64,000 nt of DNA from assembly GCF_003319175.1 (NCBI RefSeq), contig NZ_QOHK01000001.1:558001-622000 (forward strand). Reading direction: 5' to 3'. The notes under the pieces are model-generated. The model did no database searches and was not told the DNA's origin. It saw nothing but the letters and a program-made list of their open reading frames with translations. The translations under genes were made by a program, and so were the position numbers. This stretch comes from Blastococcus sp. TF02-8 (GTDB lineage Bacteria > Actinomycetota > Actinomycetes > Mycobacteriales > Geodermatophilaceae). Positions 46,572 through 56,003 of the stretch are shown here, in pieces (position 1 is the stretch's first letter; the number at the start of each line of letters is the position of its first letter).

Positions 46572-48667
46572 CCAGCACCCAAGGGAAGGCGACGTTCGAG
46601 AACGAGGTCGTCACCGAGGCCAAGGTCCGGTACCTCAGCCTCCCCGGCCTCTCGGGCGAGTTCGCCCTGATCACCATCGACAACGGGCACGACCACACCC
46701 GTCCGTCGACCTTCGGCCCGGGCGGGCTGGCCTCGCTGGACGCCGCTCTGGACGAGATCGCCGCCCACTCCCCCGCCCCGGCGGCGATCGGCGTGACCGG
46801 CAAGCCGTTCATCTTCGCCGTCGGCGCGGACCTCTCCGGGGTCCCGTCGGTGACCGACGCGTCGGCCGCCCGCGAGATCGCCGAGACCGGCCACCGGGTG
46901 TTCCGCCGGCTGAAGGACTCGTCGGTCCCGACGTTCGCCTTCGTCAACGGCGTGGCCCTCGGCGGCGGCCTGGAGCTGGCGCTGCACTGCCACTACCGGA
47001 CCATCAGCGGCGGTGCCGCCGTCGCCTTCCCCGAGGCCTTCCTCGGGCTGGTCCCCGGCTGGGGCGGCACGCAGCTGCTGCCGAACCTGATCGGCATCGA
47101 CGCCGCCGTCACGGTCATCGTCGAGAACGCGCTGGCCCAGAACAAGATGACCCCGGCGCCCAAGGCCGCCAAGCTCGGCATCGCCGACGCGCTCTTCGAG
47201 CCGGCCGACTTCCTCGAGCGGTCGCTCGAGTGGGCCGTCAGCGTCCTCGGCGGCTCGGTCACGGTGGACCGTCCCGAGGTCGACCGTGCGGCGTGGGACG
47301 AGGCGATCACCCGTGCCCGCGGCGTCGTCGCGGCCCGCACCCGGAACGCCTCCCCCGGCGCCGTCCGCTCGGTAGACCTGCTCGAGCTGGCGAAGGCCGG
47401 CGTCGAGGGCGAGGCCTTCACCGCCGGCACCGCCGCCGAGGACGACGCGCTCACCGAGCTGCTGATGAGCGACCCGCTGCGGGCCTCGCTCTACTCGTTC
47501 GACCTGGTGAACAAGCGGGCCAAGCGGCCGGCCGGCGCGCCGGACAAGTCGCTGGCCCGCAAGGTCACCAAGGTCGGCGTCGTGGGTGCGGGGCTCATGG
47601 CCTCGCAGCTGGCGATGCTGTTCGTGCGGCAGCTGAAGGTGCCGGTCGTGCTGACCGACATCGACCAGGCCCGCGTGGACAAGGGCGTGGCCTACGTGCA
47701 CGGCGAGCTGGACAAGCTGGCCCTGCGCGGCCGGCTGAACCAGGACAAGCTCAACCAGCTCAAGGCCCTGGTCACCGGCTCGCTGTCCAAGGACGTCTTC
47801 GCCGACGCCGACCTCGTCATCGAGGCCGTGTTCGAGGAGATGTCGGTCAAGCAGCAGGTGTTCCGCGAGGTCGAGGCGATCGTCTCGCCCGAGTGCGTGC
47901 TGGCCACCAACACCTCCGCGCTGTCGGTGACCGAGATGGCCTCCAAGCTCGAGCACCCCGAGCGCGTGGTGGGCCTGCACTTCTTCAACCCGGTCGCGGT
48001 CCTCCCGCTGCTGGAGGTCGTGCGCGCCGAGCAGACCGACGACGCGTCGCTGGCCACCGCCTTCGCCGTCGGCAAGTCGCTGAAGAAGAGCTGCGTGCTG
48101 GTCGCGGACGCCCCGGCGTTCGTGGTCAACCGGCTCCTCACCCGCTTCCTGGGCGAGGTCACGGCGGCCGTGGAGCAGGGCACGCCGGTCGAGGTGGCCG
48201 AGCGCGCCCTCGACCCGCTGGGCCTGCCGATGACGCCGTTCGAGCTGCTCTCGCTCGTCGGTCCCGCGGTCGCGCTGCACGTGGCCGAGCGCATGCACGA
48301 GGCGTTCCCCGACCGGTTCGCCGTCGGCGAGGGCCTGCGCAAGGTCGTCGAGCTGGGCAAGGCGAGCGTGTTCTCCGAGCCGGGCGTCGTCGACCCCGAG
48401 CTCGTGGACGCCTTCGCCGGCGACTCCCCGCTCACCGAGCAGCAGGTGCACGACCGTGCGGTCGAGGCCCTGGCGCAGGAGATCCGGCTGATGCTGGACG
48501 AAGGCGTCGTGCAGGCCGCGCAGGACATCGACCTGTGCATGATCCTGGGCGCGGGCTGGCCGTTCTGGCTGGGTGGCATCACCGCCTACCTGGACCGCAC
48601 CGGTGTCTCGGAGCGCGTGACCGGCTCCCGGTTCCTGCCGAAGGGTGTGGCCTCGCTCCCCGCGTAG
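46568..48667 (+). CDS. fadB: 3-hydroxyacyl-CoA dehydrogenase / enoyl-CoA hydratase
   Basis: The 699-residue bifunctional subunit of fatty acid beta-oxidation. The N-terminal crotonase domain shows NGVALGGGLELALHCHYRT and FPEAFLGLVPGWGGTQLLP, with the hydratase glutamates. The dehydrogenase half begins KVGVVGAGLMASQLA (NAD site; the glycine pattern GxGxM is kept), then LEHPERVVGLHFFNPVAVLPLLEVV with the catalytic histidine and FVVNRLLTRFL. The GTG at 46568 overlaps the fadA stop. Substrate length preference cannot be told from the sequence. Confidence 0.95.
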   Translation: MTSTQGKATFENEVVTEAKVRYLSLPGLSGEFALITIDNGHDHTRPSTFGPGGLASLDAALDEIAAHSPAPAAIGVTGKPFIFAVGADLSGVPSVTDASAAREIAETGHRVFRRLKDSSVPTFAFVNGVALGGGLELALHCHYRTISGGAAVAFPEAFLGLVPGWGGTQLLPNLIGIDAAVTVIVENALAQNKMTPAPKAAKLGIADALFEPADFLERSLEWAVSVLGGSVTVDRPEVDRAAWDEAITRARGVVAARTRNASPGAVRSVDLLELAKAGVEGEAFTAGTAAEDDALTELLMSDPLRASLYSFDLVNKRAKRPAGAPDKSLARKVTKVGVVGAGLMASQLAMLFVRQLKVPVVLTDIDQARVDKGVAYVHGELDKLALRGRLNQDKLNQLKALVTGSLSKDVFADADLVIEAVFEEMSVKQQVFREVEAIVSPECVLATNTSALSVTEMASKLEHPERVVGLHFFNPVAVLPLLEVVRAEQTDDASLATAFAVGKSLKKSCVLVADAPAFVVNRLLTRFLGEVTAAVEQGTPVEVAERALDPLGLPMTPFELLSLVGPAVALHVAERMHEAFPDRFAVGEGLRKVVELGKASVFSEPGVVDPELVDAFAGDSPLTEQQVHDRAVEALAQEIRLMLDEGVVQAAQDIDLCMILGAGWPFWLGGITAYLDRTGVSERVTGSRFLPKGVASLPA

Positions 48668-48683
48668 CCGCCCCGCACGGACG

Positions 48684-48721
48684 ACGGCCCGGCTCCCTCA
48701 GCGTCGAGGGAGCCGGGCCGT
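48684..48721 (+). terminator. fadB terminator
   Basis: Perfect 15-bp stem (48684-48698 with 48707-48721) with an 8-nt loop, followed by TCGTCGTTC, 17 nt past the fadB stop. Confidence 0.85.
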
Positions 48722-48754
48722 TCGTCGTTCACCGGGAGAAGGCACCTGTCGGCC

Positions 48755-48848
48755 CGAGTGGGGCCCGGAGGGGTCCCGCGCAGGGACGACGCAGCGGCTC
48801 CGCGGCGCGGGAGACGGCACGTGGCCGCGGTGTCGTCCGGAGGACGAC
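48755..48848 (-). repeat. dispersed structured repeat, type 1, copy 2
   Basis: Inverted copy of the element at 19772-19863. The first 27 bases (48848 down to 48822) are identical, including the hairpin gtcgtcctccggacgac; the remaining 67 keep GCCGTC, GCGGAGCC and a CTCCGG...CCCC...CTCG end. The second stem changes to TCCCGCGC/GCGCGGGA. Like copy 1, it lies between convergent gene ends, here fadB and the thiamine-binding-like gene, 4 nt from the latter's stop. Confidence 0.75.
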
Positions 48849-48852
48849 GGTG

Positions 48853-49134
48853 TCATTGCCGGAACTTGCGGGTGAGGCTCTCCATCGTGCTGTGCACCGA
48901 GGCGATCTTGACGTGCGAGATCCCCGACGTCGCGCCGGCGGCCAGCATCGCCTCGTGCGCGGCCCGCAGCGTGGCCCACACCTCGTCGGGCTCACCCTCG
49001 AGCGTCGTCCCCAGCGCGCCGACCTCGTAGCGCAGCCCGGACGCCTGGATCACCGCGACCGCGGCCTCCACGAAGGCGTGCGGGTCGTCGGGCGTACCGG
49101 CCGGCGAGGGCGCGACCTGGATCTCGGCGATCAC
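48853..49134 (-). CDS. MTH1187/YkoF-like thiamine-binding family protein
   Basis: A 93-residue protein of the MTH1187 (DUF77) family, whose members fold as a ferredoxin-like tetramer and are thought to bind thiamine or a related ligand. Conserved parts: [57 protein letters not shown], and the C-terminal [15 protein letters not shown]. The GTG at 49134 overlaps the dxs stop (GTGA), so it is coupled to dxs. Since DXS needs thiamine diphosphate, a cofactor role is attractive but unproven. Confidence 0.85.
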   Translation of the reverse strand: MIAEIQVAPSPAGTPDDPHAFVEAAVAVIQASGLRYEVGALGTTLEGEPDEVWATLRAAHEAMLAAGATSGISHVKIASVHSTMESLTRKFRQ

Positions 49135-51041
49135 GACTGCTCCGCGCGCTCCACCACGTGGTTGTCCGTGCGCTCGCCGAGCTTCGCCGACCACTCGGCG
49201 ATCCGGCGGGCGACGTCCTGCTCGGTGAGCCCGGCGTCAGCGAGCACCTGCCCGCGGCTGCCGTGGTCGAAGAACTGCTGCGGGAGGCCCATCGACCGCA
49301 CCGGCACGTCGACGCCGCGGTCCTGCAGCGCCTGGGTGAGGGTCGTGCCCACTCCCCCGGCCCGGCCGCCGTCCTCGACGGTGACCACGAGCCGGTAACC
49401 GGCGGCGAGGTCGAGCAGCTCCGGTGCCACCGGCAGCACCCACCGCGGGTCGACGACGGTGACCCCGATGCCGTGATCTGCGGCCCGCTCGGCGGCGGCC
49501 AGGCACATCGGCACCATCGAGCCGACGGCGACCAGCAGCACGTCCCGACGGTCGTCGCGGCGCAGCACGTCCACCGGGCCATGCCGCTCCAGCGCCGGGA
49601 TGTCGACCGGCGGCGCGCCCTTGGGGAAGCGGACGACCGTAGGCCCGTCGGTGACCTCGACCGACTCGCGCAACGCCTCGCGCAGGGTCGGCTCGTCCCG
49701 CGGCGCGGCCAGCCGGATGCCGGGCACCACCGACAGGATCGACATGTCCCACATGCCGTTGTGCGAGGCGCCGTCGGTACCGGTCACCCCAGCGCGGTCG
49801 AGCACCACCGTCACCGGCTGCCGGTGCAGGGCGACGTCCATCAGCAGCTGGTCGAAGGCCCGGTTGAGGAACGTGGAGTACACGGCGACCACGGGGTGCA
49901 GCCCGCCCATGGCGAGGCCCGCAGCGGAGGTCAGCGCGTGCTGCTCGGCGATGCCGACGTCGAAGGTGCGCTCCGGGAACCGCTCGGCGAACGCCGCCAG
50001 CCCCGTCGGGTGCAGCATGGCGGCGGTGATCGCGACGACGTCGGAGCGCTCGACGCCGATCCGCACCAGCTCGTCGGAGAACGCCGTCGTCCAATCCCGG
50101 GCAGCGGCCACGCTGGCGCCGCTGTCGGGGTCGAACACGCCGGTGGCGTGCCAGGCGTCGATCTGGTCGGTCTCGGCCGGCGGGTAGCCGAAGCCCTTGG
50201 TGGTGACGGCGTGCACGATGACCGGCCCGCCGAACGACCGCGCCCGGCGCAGCGCGGACTCCATGACCTCGATGTCGTGCCCGTCGACCGGCCCGACGTA
50301 CTTCATGCCGAGATCCTCGAACATGCCCTGCGGCGACAGGACGTCCTTGAGGCCCTTCTTGATCGCGTGCAGCGCGTCGTAGAGCGCGGAACCGACCACC
50401 GGGGCCTTGTGCAGCGCCTGGCGCACCTGCAGCAGCGCGTTCTCGTAGCCGGGGCGCAGGCGCAGGGTGGCCAGCGCGTCGGCCACCCCACCGATGGTCG
50501 GCGAGTACGAGCGGCCGTTGTCGTTGACGACGATGACCACGGGCCGGTCCTGGGCTGCGGCGATGTTGTTCAGCGCCTCCCAGGCCATGCCGCCGGTGAG
50601 CGCGCCGTCGCCGATCACGGCGACGACCGGCCGCTTGTCACCGCGGATCGAATAAGCCTTGGCCAGCCCGTCGGCGTAGGACAGCGAGGTCGACGCGTGG
50701 CTGTTCTCCACCCAGTCGTGCTCGCTCTCCGCGCGACTCGGGTAGCCGGAGAGCCCGCCGCGCTGGCGCAGCCGCTCGAAGCCCTCGACGCGGCCGGTCA
50801 GCATCTTGTGCACGTAGGACTGGTGGCCGGTGTCGAAGACGATCGGCTCGCGGGGCGAGTCGAACACGCGGTGCAGGGCGATGGTCAGCTCGACGCAGCC
50901 CAGGTTGGGGCCGAGGTGGCCACCGGTCTTCGCCACGCTGGTGACCAGCGCGTCACGGATCTCCGCCGCGAGGGCGGGCAGCTGCTCGGCGGGGAGGGCT
51001 CTCAGGTCCTCCGGGCCTCGGAGCGATCGCAGGAGCGGCAC
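49131..51041 (-). CDS. dxs: 1-deoxy-D-xylulose-5-phosphate synthase
   Basis: Joins pyruvate and glyceraldehyde 3-phosphate, the first step of the MEP isoprenoid pathway, using thiamine diphosphate. The 636-residue protein shows [26 protein letters not shown], the cofactor motif [19 protein letters not shown]...[27 protein letters not shown] with the catalytic glutamate, and [15 protein letters not shown]. The GTG at 51041 ([16 protein letters not shown]) was chosen to fit the usual DXS start; ATG 51065 is an alternative. A thiamine-binding-like gene overlaps its end. Confidence 0.96.
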   Translation of the reverse strand: MPLLRSLRGPEDLRALPAEQLPALAAEIRDALVTSVAKTGGHLGPNLGCVELTIALHRVFDSPREPIVFDTGHQSYVHKMLTGRVEGFERLRQRGGLSGYPSRAESEHDWVENSHASTSLSYADGLAKAYSIRGDKRPVVAVIGDGALTGGMAWEALNNIAAAQDRPVVIVVNDNGRSYSPTIGGVADALATLRLRPGYENALLQVRQALHKAPVVGSALYDALHAIKKGLKDVLSPQGMFEDLGMKYVGPVDGHDIEVMESALRRARSFGGPVIVHAVTTKGFGYPPAETDQIDAWHATGVFDPDSGASVAAARDWTTAFSDELVRIGVERSDVVAITAAMLHPTGLAAFAERFPERTFDVGIAEQHALTSAAGLAMGGLHPVVAVYSTFLNRAFDQLLMDVALHRQPVTVVLDRAGVTGTDGASHNGMWDMSILSVVPGIRLAAPRDEPTLREALRESVEVTDGPTVVRFPKGAPPVDIPALERHGPVDVLRRDDRRDVLLVAVGSMVPMCLAAAERAADHGIGVTVVDPRWVLPVAPELLDLAAGYRLVVTVEDGGRAGGVGTTLTQALQDRGVDVPVRSMGLPQQFFDHGSRGQVLADAGLTEQDVARRIAEWSAKLGERTDNHVVERAEQS

Positions 51042-51146
51042 GGCTCGGCGGTGTCCTCTCTCCATGGGCAGCGCGACCCGGTTGCGGGCCGCCGGCCCAC
51101 TGTAGTCGCGGACGGCGCCCGTGCCCCGGTGAGCAAGATCGCTCGG

Positions 51147-51515
51147 TCAGAGCCGGGGCACCCACCGCTCGCCGCGCAGCGCTCCTCCGACGACCTCCAC
51201 ACCCCGGGCCGCTGCAGCCAGCCGGGCGCCCTCGCGCTCGTATGCGGCGATGGCGGCCTCGATGGCCTCGGCCGGCAGCTGGTCGGCCAGCTCGACGCGG
51301 ACCGTCCGCCATCCGGCTCGCGCCGCCTCCAGCCCTGCGGCGACGTGGTCACCGGCGAAGCGGGCGAGCAGCACGGGATAGCGACGGAGCACCTCGTGCG
51401 CGCGGTAGTCCGGCGGCACGAGGTCGAACAGCCAGCCGACGGCGGTGCGCTCCCAGTCCGGCGCGCCCGGCGGGCGCACCTCCTCCGGCCAGCCCGGCGG
51501 CACCGTCGCGTCCAC
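51147..51515 (-). CDS. hypothetical protein upstream of dxs
   Basis: A 122-residue soluble protein: PPGWPEEVRPPGAPDWERTAVGWLFDLVPPDY in outline, HEVLRRYPVLLARFAGDHVAAGLEAAR, then a helical stretch and GGALRGERWVPRL. The pattern is that of a conserved actinobacterial protein of unknown function; I recall such genes near RNA or isoprenoid genes but cannot name a family. The GTG at 51515 was chosen because composition changes upstream. It may be transcribed towards dxs, which starts 105 bp downstream. Confidence 0.7.
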   Translation of the reverse strand: MDATVPPGWPEEVRPPGAPDWERTAVGWLFDLVPPDYRAHEVLRRYPVLLARFAGDHVAAGLEAARAGWRTVRVELADQLPAEAIEAAIAAYEREGARLAAAARGVEVVGGALRGERWVPRL

Positions 51516-51568
51516 CGCACCATTCTGCCCCACCGGTCGAACATGCGTTCGACGACGGGCCGTGCGGG

Positions 51569-51799
51569 CTACTCCGCGGTCTGGCGCTTCAACCAGAACT
51601 GCTCGAAGCCCCAGGTGCCGGCGCCGCTGGAGTGGTAGCTGACCAGCTCCCACCCCTCGGCACCGAGCTTGTTGAGCACCGAGCTGGTGTCCCCCTGCTG
51701 CCGTTCCGACTGGCCGCCGGGGAGCTTGACGCTCACCCCTGCGCGCTGCGACTCGGCGTCGTTGGCGGTGATGACCGAGGCGTATTCCCACGTGGGCAC
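51569..51799 (-). CDS. small DUF4177-like protein
   Basis: A 76-residue protein: PTWEYASVITANDAESQ, then GVSVKLPGGQSE, VLNKLGAEGWELVSYHSSG and FEQFWLKR. The WEY...LNxLGxEGWELV pattern resembles the DUF4177 family of small proteins of unknown role. The GTG at 51799 follows TACCGT by 6 nt, a typical leaderless start for this genome; the frame upstream lacks protein character. Single-gene unit next to an RNA methyltransferase gene. Confidence 0.75.
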   Translation of the reverse strand: MPTWEYASVITANDAESQRAGVSVKLPGGQSERQQGDTSSVLNKLGAEGWELVSYHSSGAGTWGFEQFWLKRQTAE

Positions 51800-51805
51800 C
51801 CCTAG

Positions 51806-51811
51806 ACGGTA
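51806..51811 (-). promoter_or_regulatory. -10 box of the DUF4177-like gene (leaderless)
   Basis: TACCGT on the minus strand, 6 nt before the GTG at 51799. Confidence 0.5.
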
Positions 51812-51833
51812 TCGAGCGTCGCCGCCGCGCGCG

Positions 51834-53135
51834 TCAGGCGGGGACGAGCAGCGCCACGCACTCCACATGAGCGGTCATCGGGAAGGCGTCGAAACCGCGG
51901 ACGGCGGCGAGCCGGTACCCGGCCTCGGCGAAGGCGGAGACGTCGCGGCCCAGCGCCGCGGGGTCGCAGGCCACGTAGACGATCGCCCGCGCCCCTGTTC
52001 CGGCGAGCAGCCGGCTCACCGCCTTCCCGGCGCCCGCCCGCGGCGGGTCCAGGACGACGACGTCGGGGGCCGCGCCCAGCTCCTCGAGCAGCTCGGCCAG
52101 ACCGTCGGCGTCCACCTCGCCCTGCCACACCTCTGCCTGCGGGAGCGCGCCGAGGTTGGCGTCGGCGGCCGCGCAGGCGCCCGGGTCGGCCTCCACGCAC
52201 ACCACCCGGCCGCTCTCCCCGACGGCCGGCGCGAGCGCACCGCCGAAGAGCCCGGCTCCGGCGTACAGGTCCAGCACCGTCTCCCCCTCGGCGACGGCGG
52301 CGAAGCCGGAGATGGCGGAGACCAGCGCGTCGGCGGCTGCCGGGTGCACCTGCCAGAAGCCGGTGCCCTCGACCTCCCAGTCCCGCCCTCCGGCCCGGCG
52401 CTCGGCCCGGCCGGTCGGCTCGGCGGGCAGCTCCTCCCCCGCGTGCTGGACCTCGACGAGCTGCGGCCGACCGCGGTGATCCAGCCGCGCGGTGGTCACC
52501 GCGCCGGTCGAGTCGATCGACACGTCGACCGCGCCGGCGCCCGGCCAGCGGCGGGTCAGCACCGCCCGGGCGGCCGGCTCCACGGTGATGGGGCAGTCGT
52601 CGAGGGCGACGACGTCGTGCGACCGGTGCCGTCGGAGGCCGGGGACGCCGGCGCCGTCGACGGCGAACCGGGCGCGCGAGCGCCAGCGCAGCGCGCCGCC
52701 GGGCAGCGCCTCCACCGCCAGCCCGGACACCACCGGGTCCCCGGCGTCGAGCCGGCCCAGCCGGACCAGCTGCTCGCGGACCACGGCCGCCTTGAGCCGG
52801 TGCTGCTCCGCCGGGTCGACGTGCTGCCAGTCGCAGCCGCCGCACCTCCCCGGGCCGCTGTACGGGCAGGGCCGCTCGACCCGCGCCGGGGCGGCCTCGA
52901 GCACCTCGACCGCGTCGGCCCGGCAGAAGCCGGGGTGCCGGTCCTCGGTCACGCGGACCCGGACCCGCTCCCCGGGCAGCGTGTGCCGCACGAAGACCAC
53001 CCGGCCCTCGTGGCGGGCCACGCAGTGACCGCCGTGGGCGACGGGGCCGACGGTCACCTCGAACTCGTCACCGGTCCAGCCCACGTTCCGGTTCTCCCGA
53101 GGGCGGCCGGGACGACGGTGCCGCCGTTCAGCCAT
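51834..53135 (-). CDS. TrmA/RumA-type RNA (uracil-5-)methyltransferase
   Basis: A 433-residue SAM-dependent enzyme that methylates uracil in rRNA or tRNA; the exact target is not known. An N-terminal TRAM domain (EFEVTVGPVAHGGHCVARHEGRVVFVR in outline) binds RNA; cysteines in CPYSGPGRCGGCDWQHV fit an iron-sulfur cluster. The SAM site is VLDLYAGAGLFGGAL, followed by VVVLDPPRAGAG and catalytic YVACDPAALGRD, and it ends HVECVALL. Its ATG lies 8 nt inside the end of the permease gene, so translation is coupled. M. tuberculosis Rv2689c has the same place (from memory). Confidence 0.93.
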   Translation of the reverse strand: MAERRHRRPGRPRENRNVGWTGDEFEVTVGPVAHGGHCVARHEGRVVFVRHTLPGERVRVRVTEDRHPGFCRADAVEVLEAAPARVERPCPYSGPGRCGGCDWQHVDPAEQHRLKAAVVREQLVRLGRLDAGDPVVSGLAVEALPGGALRWRSRARFAVDGAGVPGLRRHRSHDVVALDDCPITVEPAARAVLTRRWPGAGAVDVSIDSTGAVTTARLDHRGRPQLVEVQHAGEELPAEPTGRAERRAGGRDWEVEGTGFWQVHPAAADALVSAISGFAAVAEGETVLDLYAGAGLFGGALAPAVGESGRVVCVEADPGACAAADANLGALPQAEVWQGEVDADGLAELLEELGAAPDVVVLDPPRAGAGKAVSRLLAGTGARAIVYVACDPAALGRDVSAFAEAGYRLAAVRGFDAFPMTAHVECVALLVPA

Positions 53136-55161
53136 ACGGGGTCACGTCGACCTGGTCGTCGGTGAGACCACGACGGAGGTCCCCCGGGCCAGGACGCGGT
53201 GCGCCGACGTCGTCGTGCCCGATGCTGCTCTCCAGCTGCCACGGCACCGTGGTGATCATGACCCCCGGCTGGAACTGCAGCCGGGCCCGCAGCCGCAGGG
53301 CGCTCTGGTTGTGCAGGACGTTCTCCCACCAGTGCCCCACCACGTACTGCGGCACGAAGACGACCACCAGCTCGCGCGGGCTGTCCCGGCGGACGCTCTT
53401 CACGTAGTCCAGGACGGGCCGGGTGATCTCCCGGTACGGGGACTCGAGCACCGTCAGGGGTACCGGGATGTCGTAGCGCTCCCAGTCGGCCTGCAGCCCG
53501 CGCGTCTCGGCGTCGTCCACGTTCACCGTCAGGGCGGTCAGTGCGTCCGGGCGGGTCGCCCGCGCGAAGGCCAGCGCGCGCAGCGTCGGCTTGTGCACCT
53601 TGGACACCAGGACGATCGCGTGCACCTTGCTGGGCAGGGTCCGGGCGTCGGTGTCGGGCACGAGCTGCTCGGCGACGTGCGAGTAGTGCCGGTTGATCGC
53701 CCGCATGAGCAGGAAGATCAACGGCATCGCGGCGATCACGATCCACGCGCCACCGACGAACTTCGTGACGACCACGATCACCAGGACCACCGTCGTCAGC
53801 GAGCCGCCGATCGTGTTGATCACCCGGGAGCGCTGCATCCGACGCCGGAGCGCGGACTCGTTCTCCTTGCGCAGCTCCCGGTTCCAGTGCCGGACCATGC
53901 CCCACTGGCCGATCGTGAAGCTGGTGAACACGCCCACGATGTACATCTGGATCAGCTGCGTGGAGTCCGCGTCGAAGGCCAGCAGCAGGAGGACCGCGAA
54001 ACCGGCCAGGACGAGGATCCCGTTGCTGTAGACGAGCTTGTCGCCGCGGGTGTGCAGCTGCCGGGGCATGAACCGGTCCTGCGCCAGGACCGAGCCGAGC
54101 AGCGGGAAGCCGTTGAAGGCGGTGTTGGCGGCCAGGATCAGCACCAGCGCCGTCGCCGCCTGGATGAAGTAGAAGCCGATCGAGTCGTCGCCGCCGAAGG
54201 TCGCCGCCGCGATCTGAGCGATGACGGTCCGCTGGGGCTGCGACTCGCAGTCGAAACCGACCAGGTCGCAGGCGTTCTCGACGTACTTGACGTCGGCAAG
54301 GAGGGCCAGCGCCGTCACACCGGCGAACATGCTGGCGGCGATGCCGCCCATCAGGGCGAGGGTCGTGGCGGCGTTCCTGCTCTTGGGTGGCCGGAACGCC
54401 GGGACGCCGTTCGCGATCGCCTCGACCCCGGTGAGGGCCGTGCACCCCGAGGCGAAGGCCCGGAGCGCGAAGAACAGCAGCGCGAGGCCGCCGAGGTCGC
54501 CGTACCCGGCCTCCGCGCGGATGGCGTAGTCGGCGCTCTCCGCGACCACCGGGTTGTCCGTGAAGAAGTCGCGGACCAGCCCGGTCACGATCATCACCAG
54601 GATGCCGGTGATGAACAGGTACGTGGGGACGGCGAACGTCTTGCCGGACTCCCGGACGCCGCGGAGGTTCGCCGCCACGAGCAGCGCCACCAGTCCGATG
54701 GCGATCGCCAGCCGGTGGTCGTCGAGCTGCGGGAACGCCGAGATGATGTTGTCGGTACCCGAGCTGACCGACACCGCCACGGTGAGCACGTAGTCGGTGA
54801 GCAGCGCGCTGGCGACCACCAGACCGGCGAACTGGCCGTGGTTCTTCATCGCGACCTCGTAGTCGCCACCGCCGGAGGGGTAGGCGTGCACCACCTGCCG
54901 GTAGGAGAGCACGACGACGGCGAGGAGGAGGACCACCCCGGCGGCCAGCCACGGCGCCAGGAACAGGAACGCCGTCCCGGCCAGCGTGAGGATGAGCAGG
55001 ATCTCCTGCGTCGCGTAGGCGACGGAGGAGAGCGGGTCGCTGGCGAAGATCGGCAGCGCGAGGTGCTTGGGGAGCTGGGACTCCCCGACGCGGTCGCTGC
55101 GGACGGGTCGCCCCAGCACGAGGCGCTTCGGGAGTTGTCCGAGGTCGGACAGGCTTGGCAC
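53128..55161 (-). CDS. APC-family transporter, KimA-like (probable K+ uptake)
   Basis: A 677-residue permease with about twelve helices and a 200-residue cytoplasmic tail. The core closely follows the Bacillus K+/H+ symporter KimA (YdaO): DPLSSVAYATQEILLIL, LSYRQVVHAYPSGGGDYEV, TDYVLTVAVSVSSGTD, AFASGCTALTGVEAIANGVPAF, ILAANTAFNGFPLLGSVLAQDRFMPRQL. Potassium is therefore a better guess than amino acids. The tail (VHAIVLVSKVHKPTLRALAFA...) resembles a universal-stress fold. GTG 55161 is the chosen start; the frame extends to 55209. The TrkA-type ceoB/ceoC genes are divergent, 173 bp away, which supports a role in potassium balance. Confidence 0.85.
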   Translation of the reverse strand: MPSLSDLGQLPKRLVLGRPVRSDRVGESQLPKHLALPIFASDPLSSVAYATQEILLILTLAGTAFLFLAPWLAAGVVLLLAVVVLSYRQVVHAYPSGGGDYEVAMKNHGQFAGLVVASALLTDYVLTVAVSVSSGTDNIISAFPQLDDHRLAIAIGLVALLVAANLRGVRESGKTFAVPTYLFITGILVMIVTGLVRDFFTDNPVVAESADYAIRAEAGYGDLGGLALLFFALRAFASGCTALTGVEAIANGVPAFRPPKSRNAATTLALMGGIAASMFAGVTALALLADVKYVENACDLVGFDCESQPQRTVIAQIAAATFGGDDSIGFYFIQAATALVLILAANTAFNGFPLLGSVLAQDRFMPRQLHTRGDKLVYSNGILVLAGFAVLLLLAFDADSTQLIQMYIVGVFTSFTIGQWGMVRHWNRELRKENESALRRRMQRSRVINTIGGSLTTVVLVIVVVTKFVGGAWIVIAAMPLIFLLMRAINRHYSHVAEQLVPDTDARTLPSKVHAIVLVSKVHKPTLRALAFARATRPDALTALTVNVDDAETRGLQADWERYDIPVPLTVLESPYREITRPVLDYVKSVRRDSPRELVVVFVPQYVVGHWWENVLHNQSALRLRARLQFQPGVMITTVPWQLESSIGHDDVGAPRPGPGDLRRGLTDDQVDVTPYG

Positions 55162-55334
55162 GGCGCGATGGTACGGACCTGAGCGGTCTCCGCGCGGGTG
55201 ACTCGGCACACCCCGCCCCGACGGGGGTACCGGGGGCCGCCTCCGGCGTGCGCGACGGGCCCCGGGTGTAGCTTCGCGCCCGGTGCGATGCGCGGGCGAA
55301 CGGCGCCGGCGCGGCCAGGAGCAGGGAGTGACAC

Positions 55335-56003
55335 GTGCACGTGGTCGTGATGGGCTGCGGCCGTGTCGGCTCGGCCATCGCCCGGCGGCTCGAGCAGATC
55401 GGCCACAGCGTGGCGGTCATCGACCAGGACCCGGAGGCCTTCCGCCGCCTGGGCCCCGATTTCGCCGGACGGCAGGTCACCGGGCTGGGCTTCGACCGGC
55501 AGACGCTGCTGGACGCCGGGATCGACAGCGCCGGTGCCTTCGCGGCAGTCAGCAGCGGCGACAACTCCAACATCATCAGCGCCCGGGTCGCCCGCGAGAC
55601 CTTCGGCGTCCAGCACGTGGTCGCCCGCATCTACGACTCCAAGCGGGCCGAGGTCTACGAACGCATGGGCATCCCCAGCGTCGCCACCGTGCCGTGGACG
55701 GTGAACCGGCTGCTGCGCGAGCTGCTGTCGGTCAAGGTCAGCGAGCTGTGGCGCGAGCCCACCGGCAAAGTCCTGCTGATGCGGGTCACCGTCACCGAGG
55801 GCTGGGTGGGCCGCCGCCTGGCGGATCTGGAGTCCGCCTCCGGCGCGCGTGCCGCCTGGCTGGTGCGGTTCGGCGAGGCACAGCTGCCCACCCCCAGCAC
55901 GGTCCTGCAGGACGGCGACCAGCTCGTGGTGGCGGCGACCGACGAGCTGACCACCCAGGTGCACGAGGTCGTCGAGCAGGGCCCGCAGGGAGGGGAGCAC
56001 TGA
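55335..56003 (+). CDS. ceoB: TrkA-family K+ regulatory protein (CeoB)
   Basis: A 222-residue cytoplasmic regulator that gates a potassium channel or transporter in response to nucleotides. The RCK N domain begins HVVVMGCGRVGSAIARRLEQ (Rossmann site) with VAVIDQDPEAF, and the RCK C domain covers about residues 140-215 (KVLLMRVTVTEGWVGRRLADLE). The GTG at 55335 follows GGGAG. Its stop overlaps the start of ceoC (TGATG). Actinobacteria often carry two separate TrkA genes; no TrkH/TrkG is in the window, so the KimA-like permease may be the partner. Confidence 0.92.
   Translation: MHVVVMGCGRVGSAIARRLEQIGHSVAVIDQDPEAFRRLGPDFAGRQVTGLGFDRQTLLDAGIDSAGAFAAVSSGDNSNIISARVARETFGVQHVVARIYDSKRAEVYERMGIPSVATVPWTVNRLLRELLSVKVSELWREPTGKVLLMRVTVTEGWVGRRLADLESASGARAAWLVRFGEAQLPTPSTVLQDGDQLVVAATDELTTQVHEVVEQGPQGGEH

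Noticed and set aside
55162..55334. A c-di-AMP (ydaO) riboswitch before the KimA-like gene
   Set aside because: The gap contains GC-rich inverted segments but none of the conserved ydaO core sequences that I can recognise.
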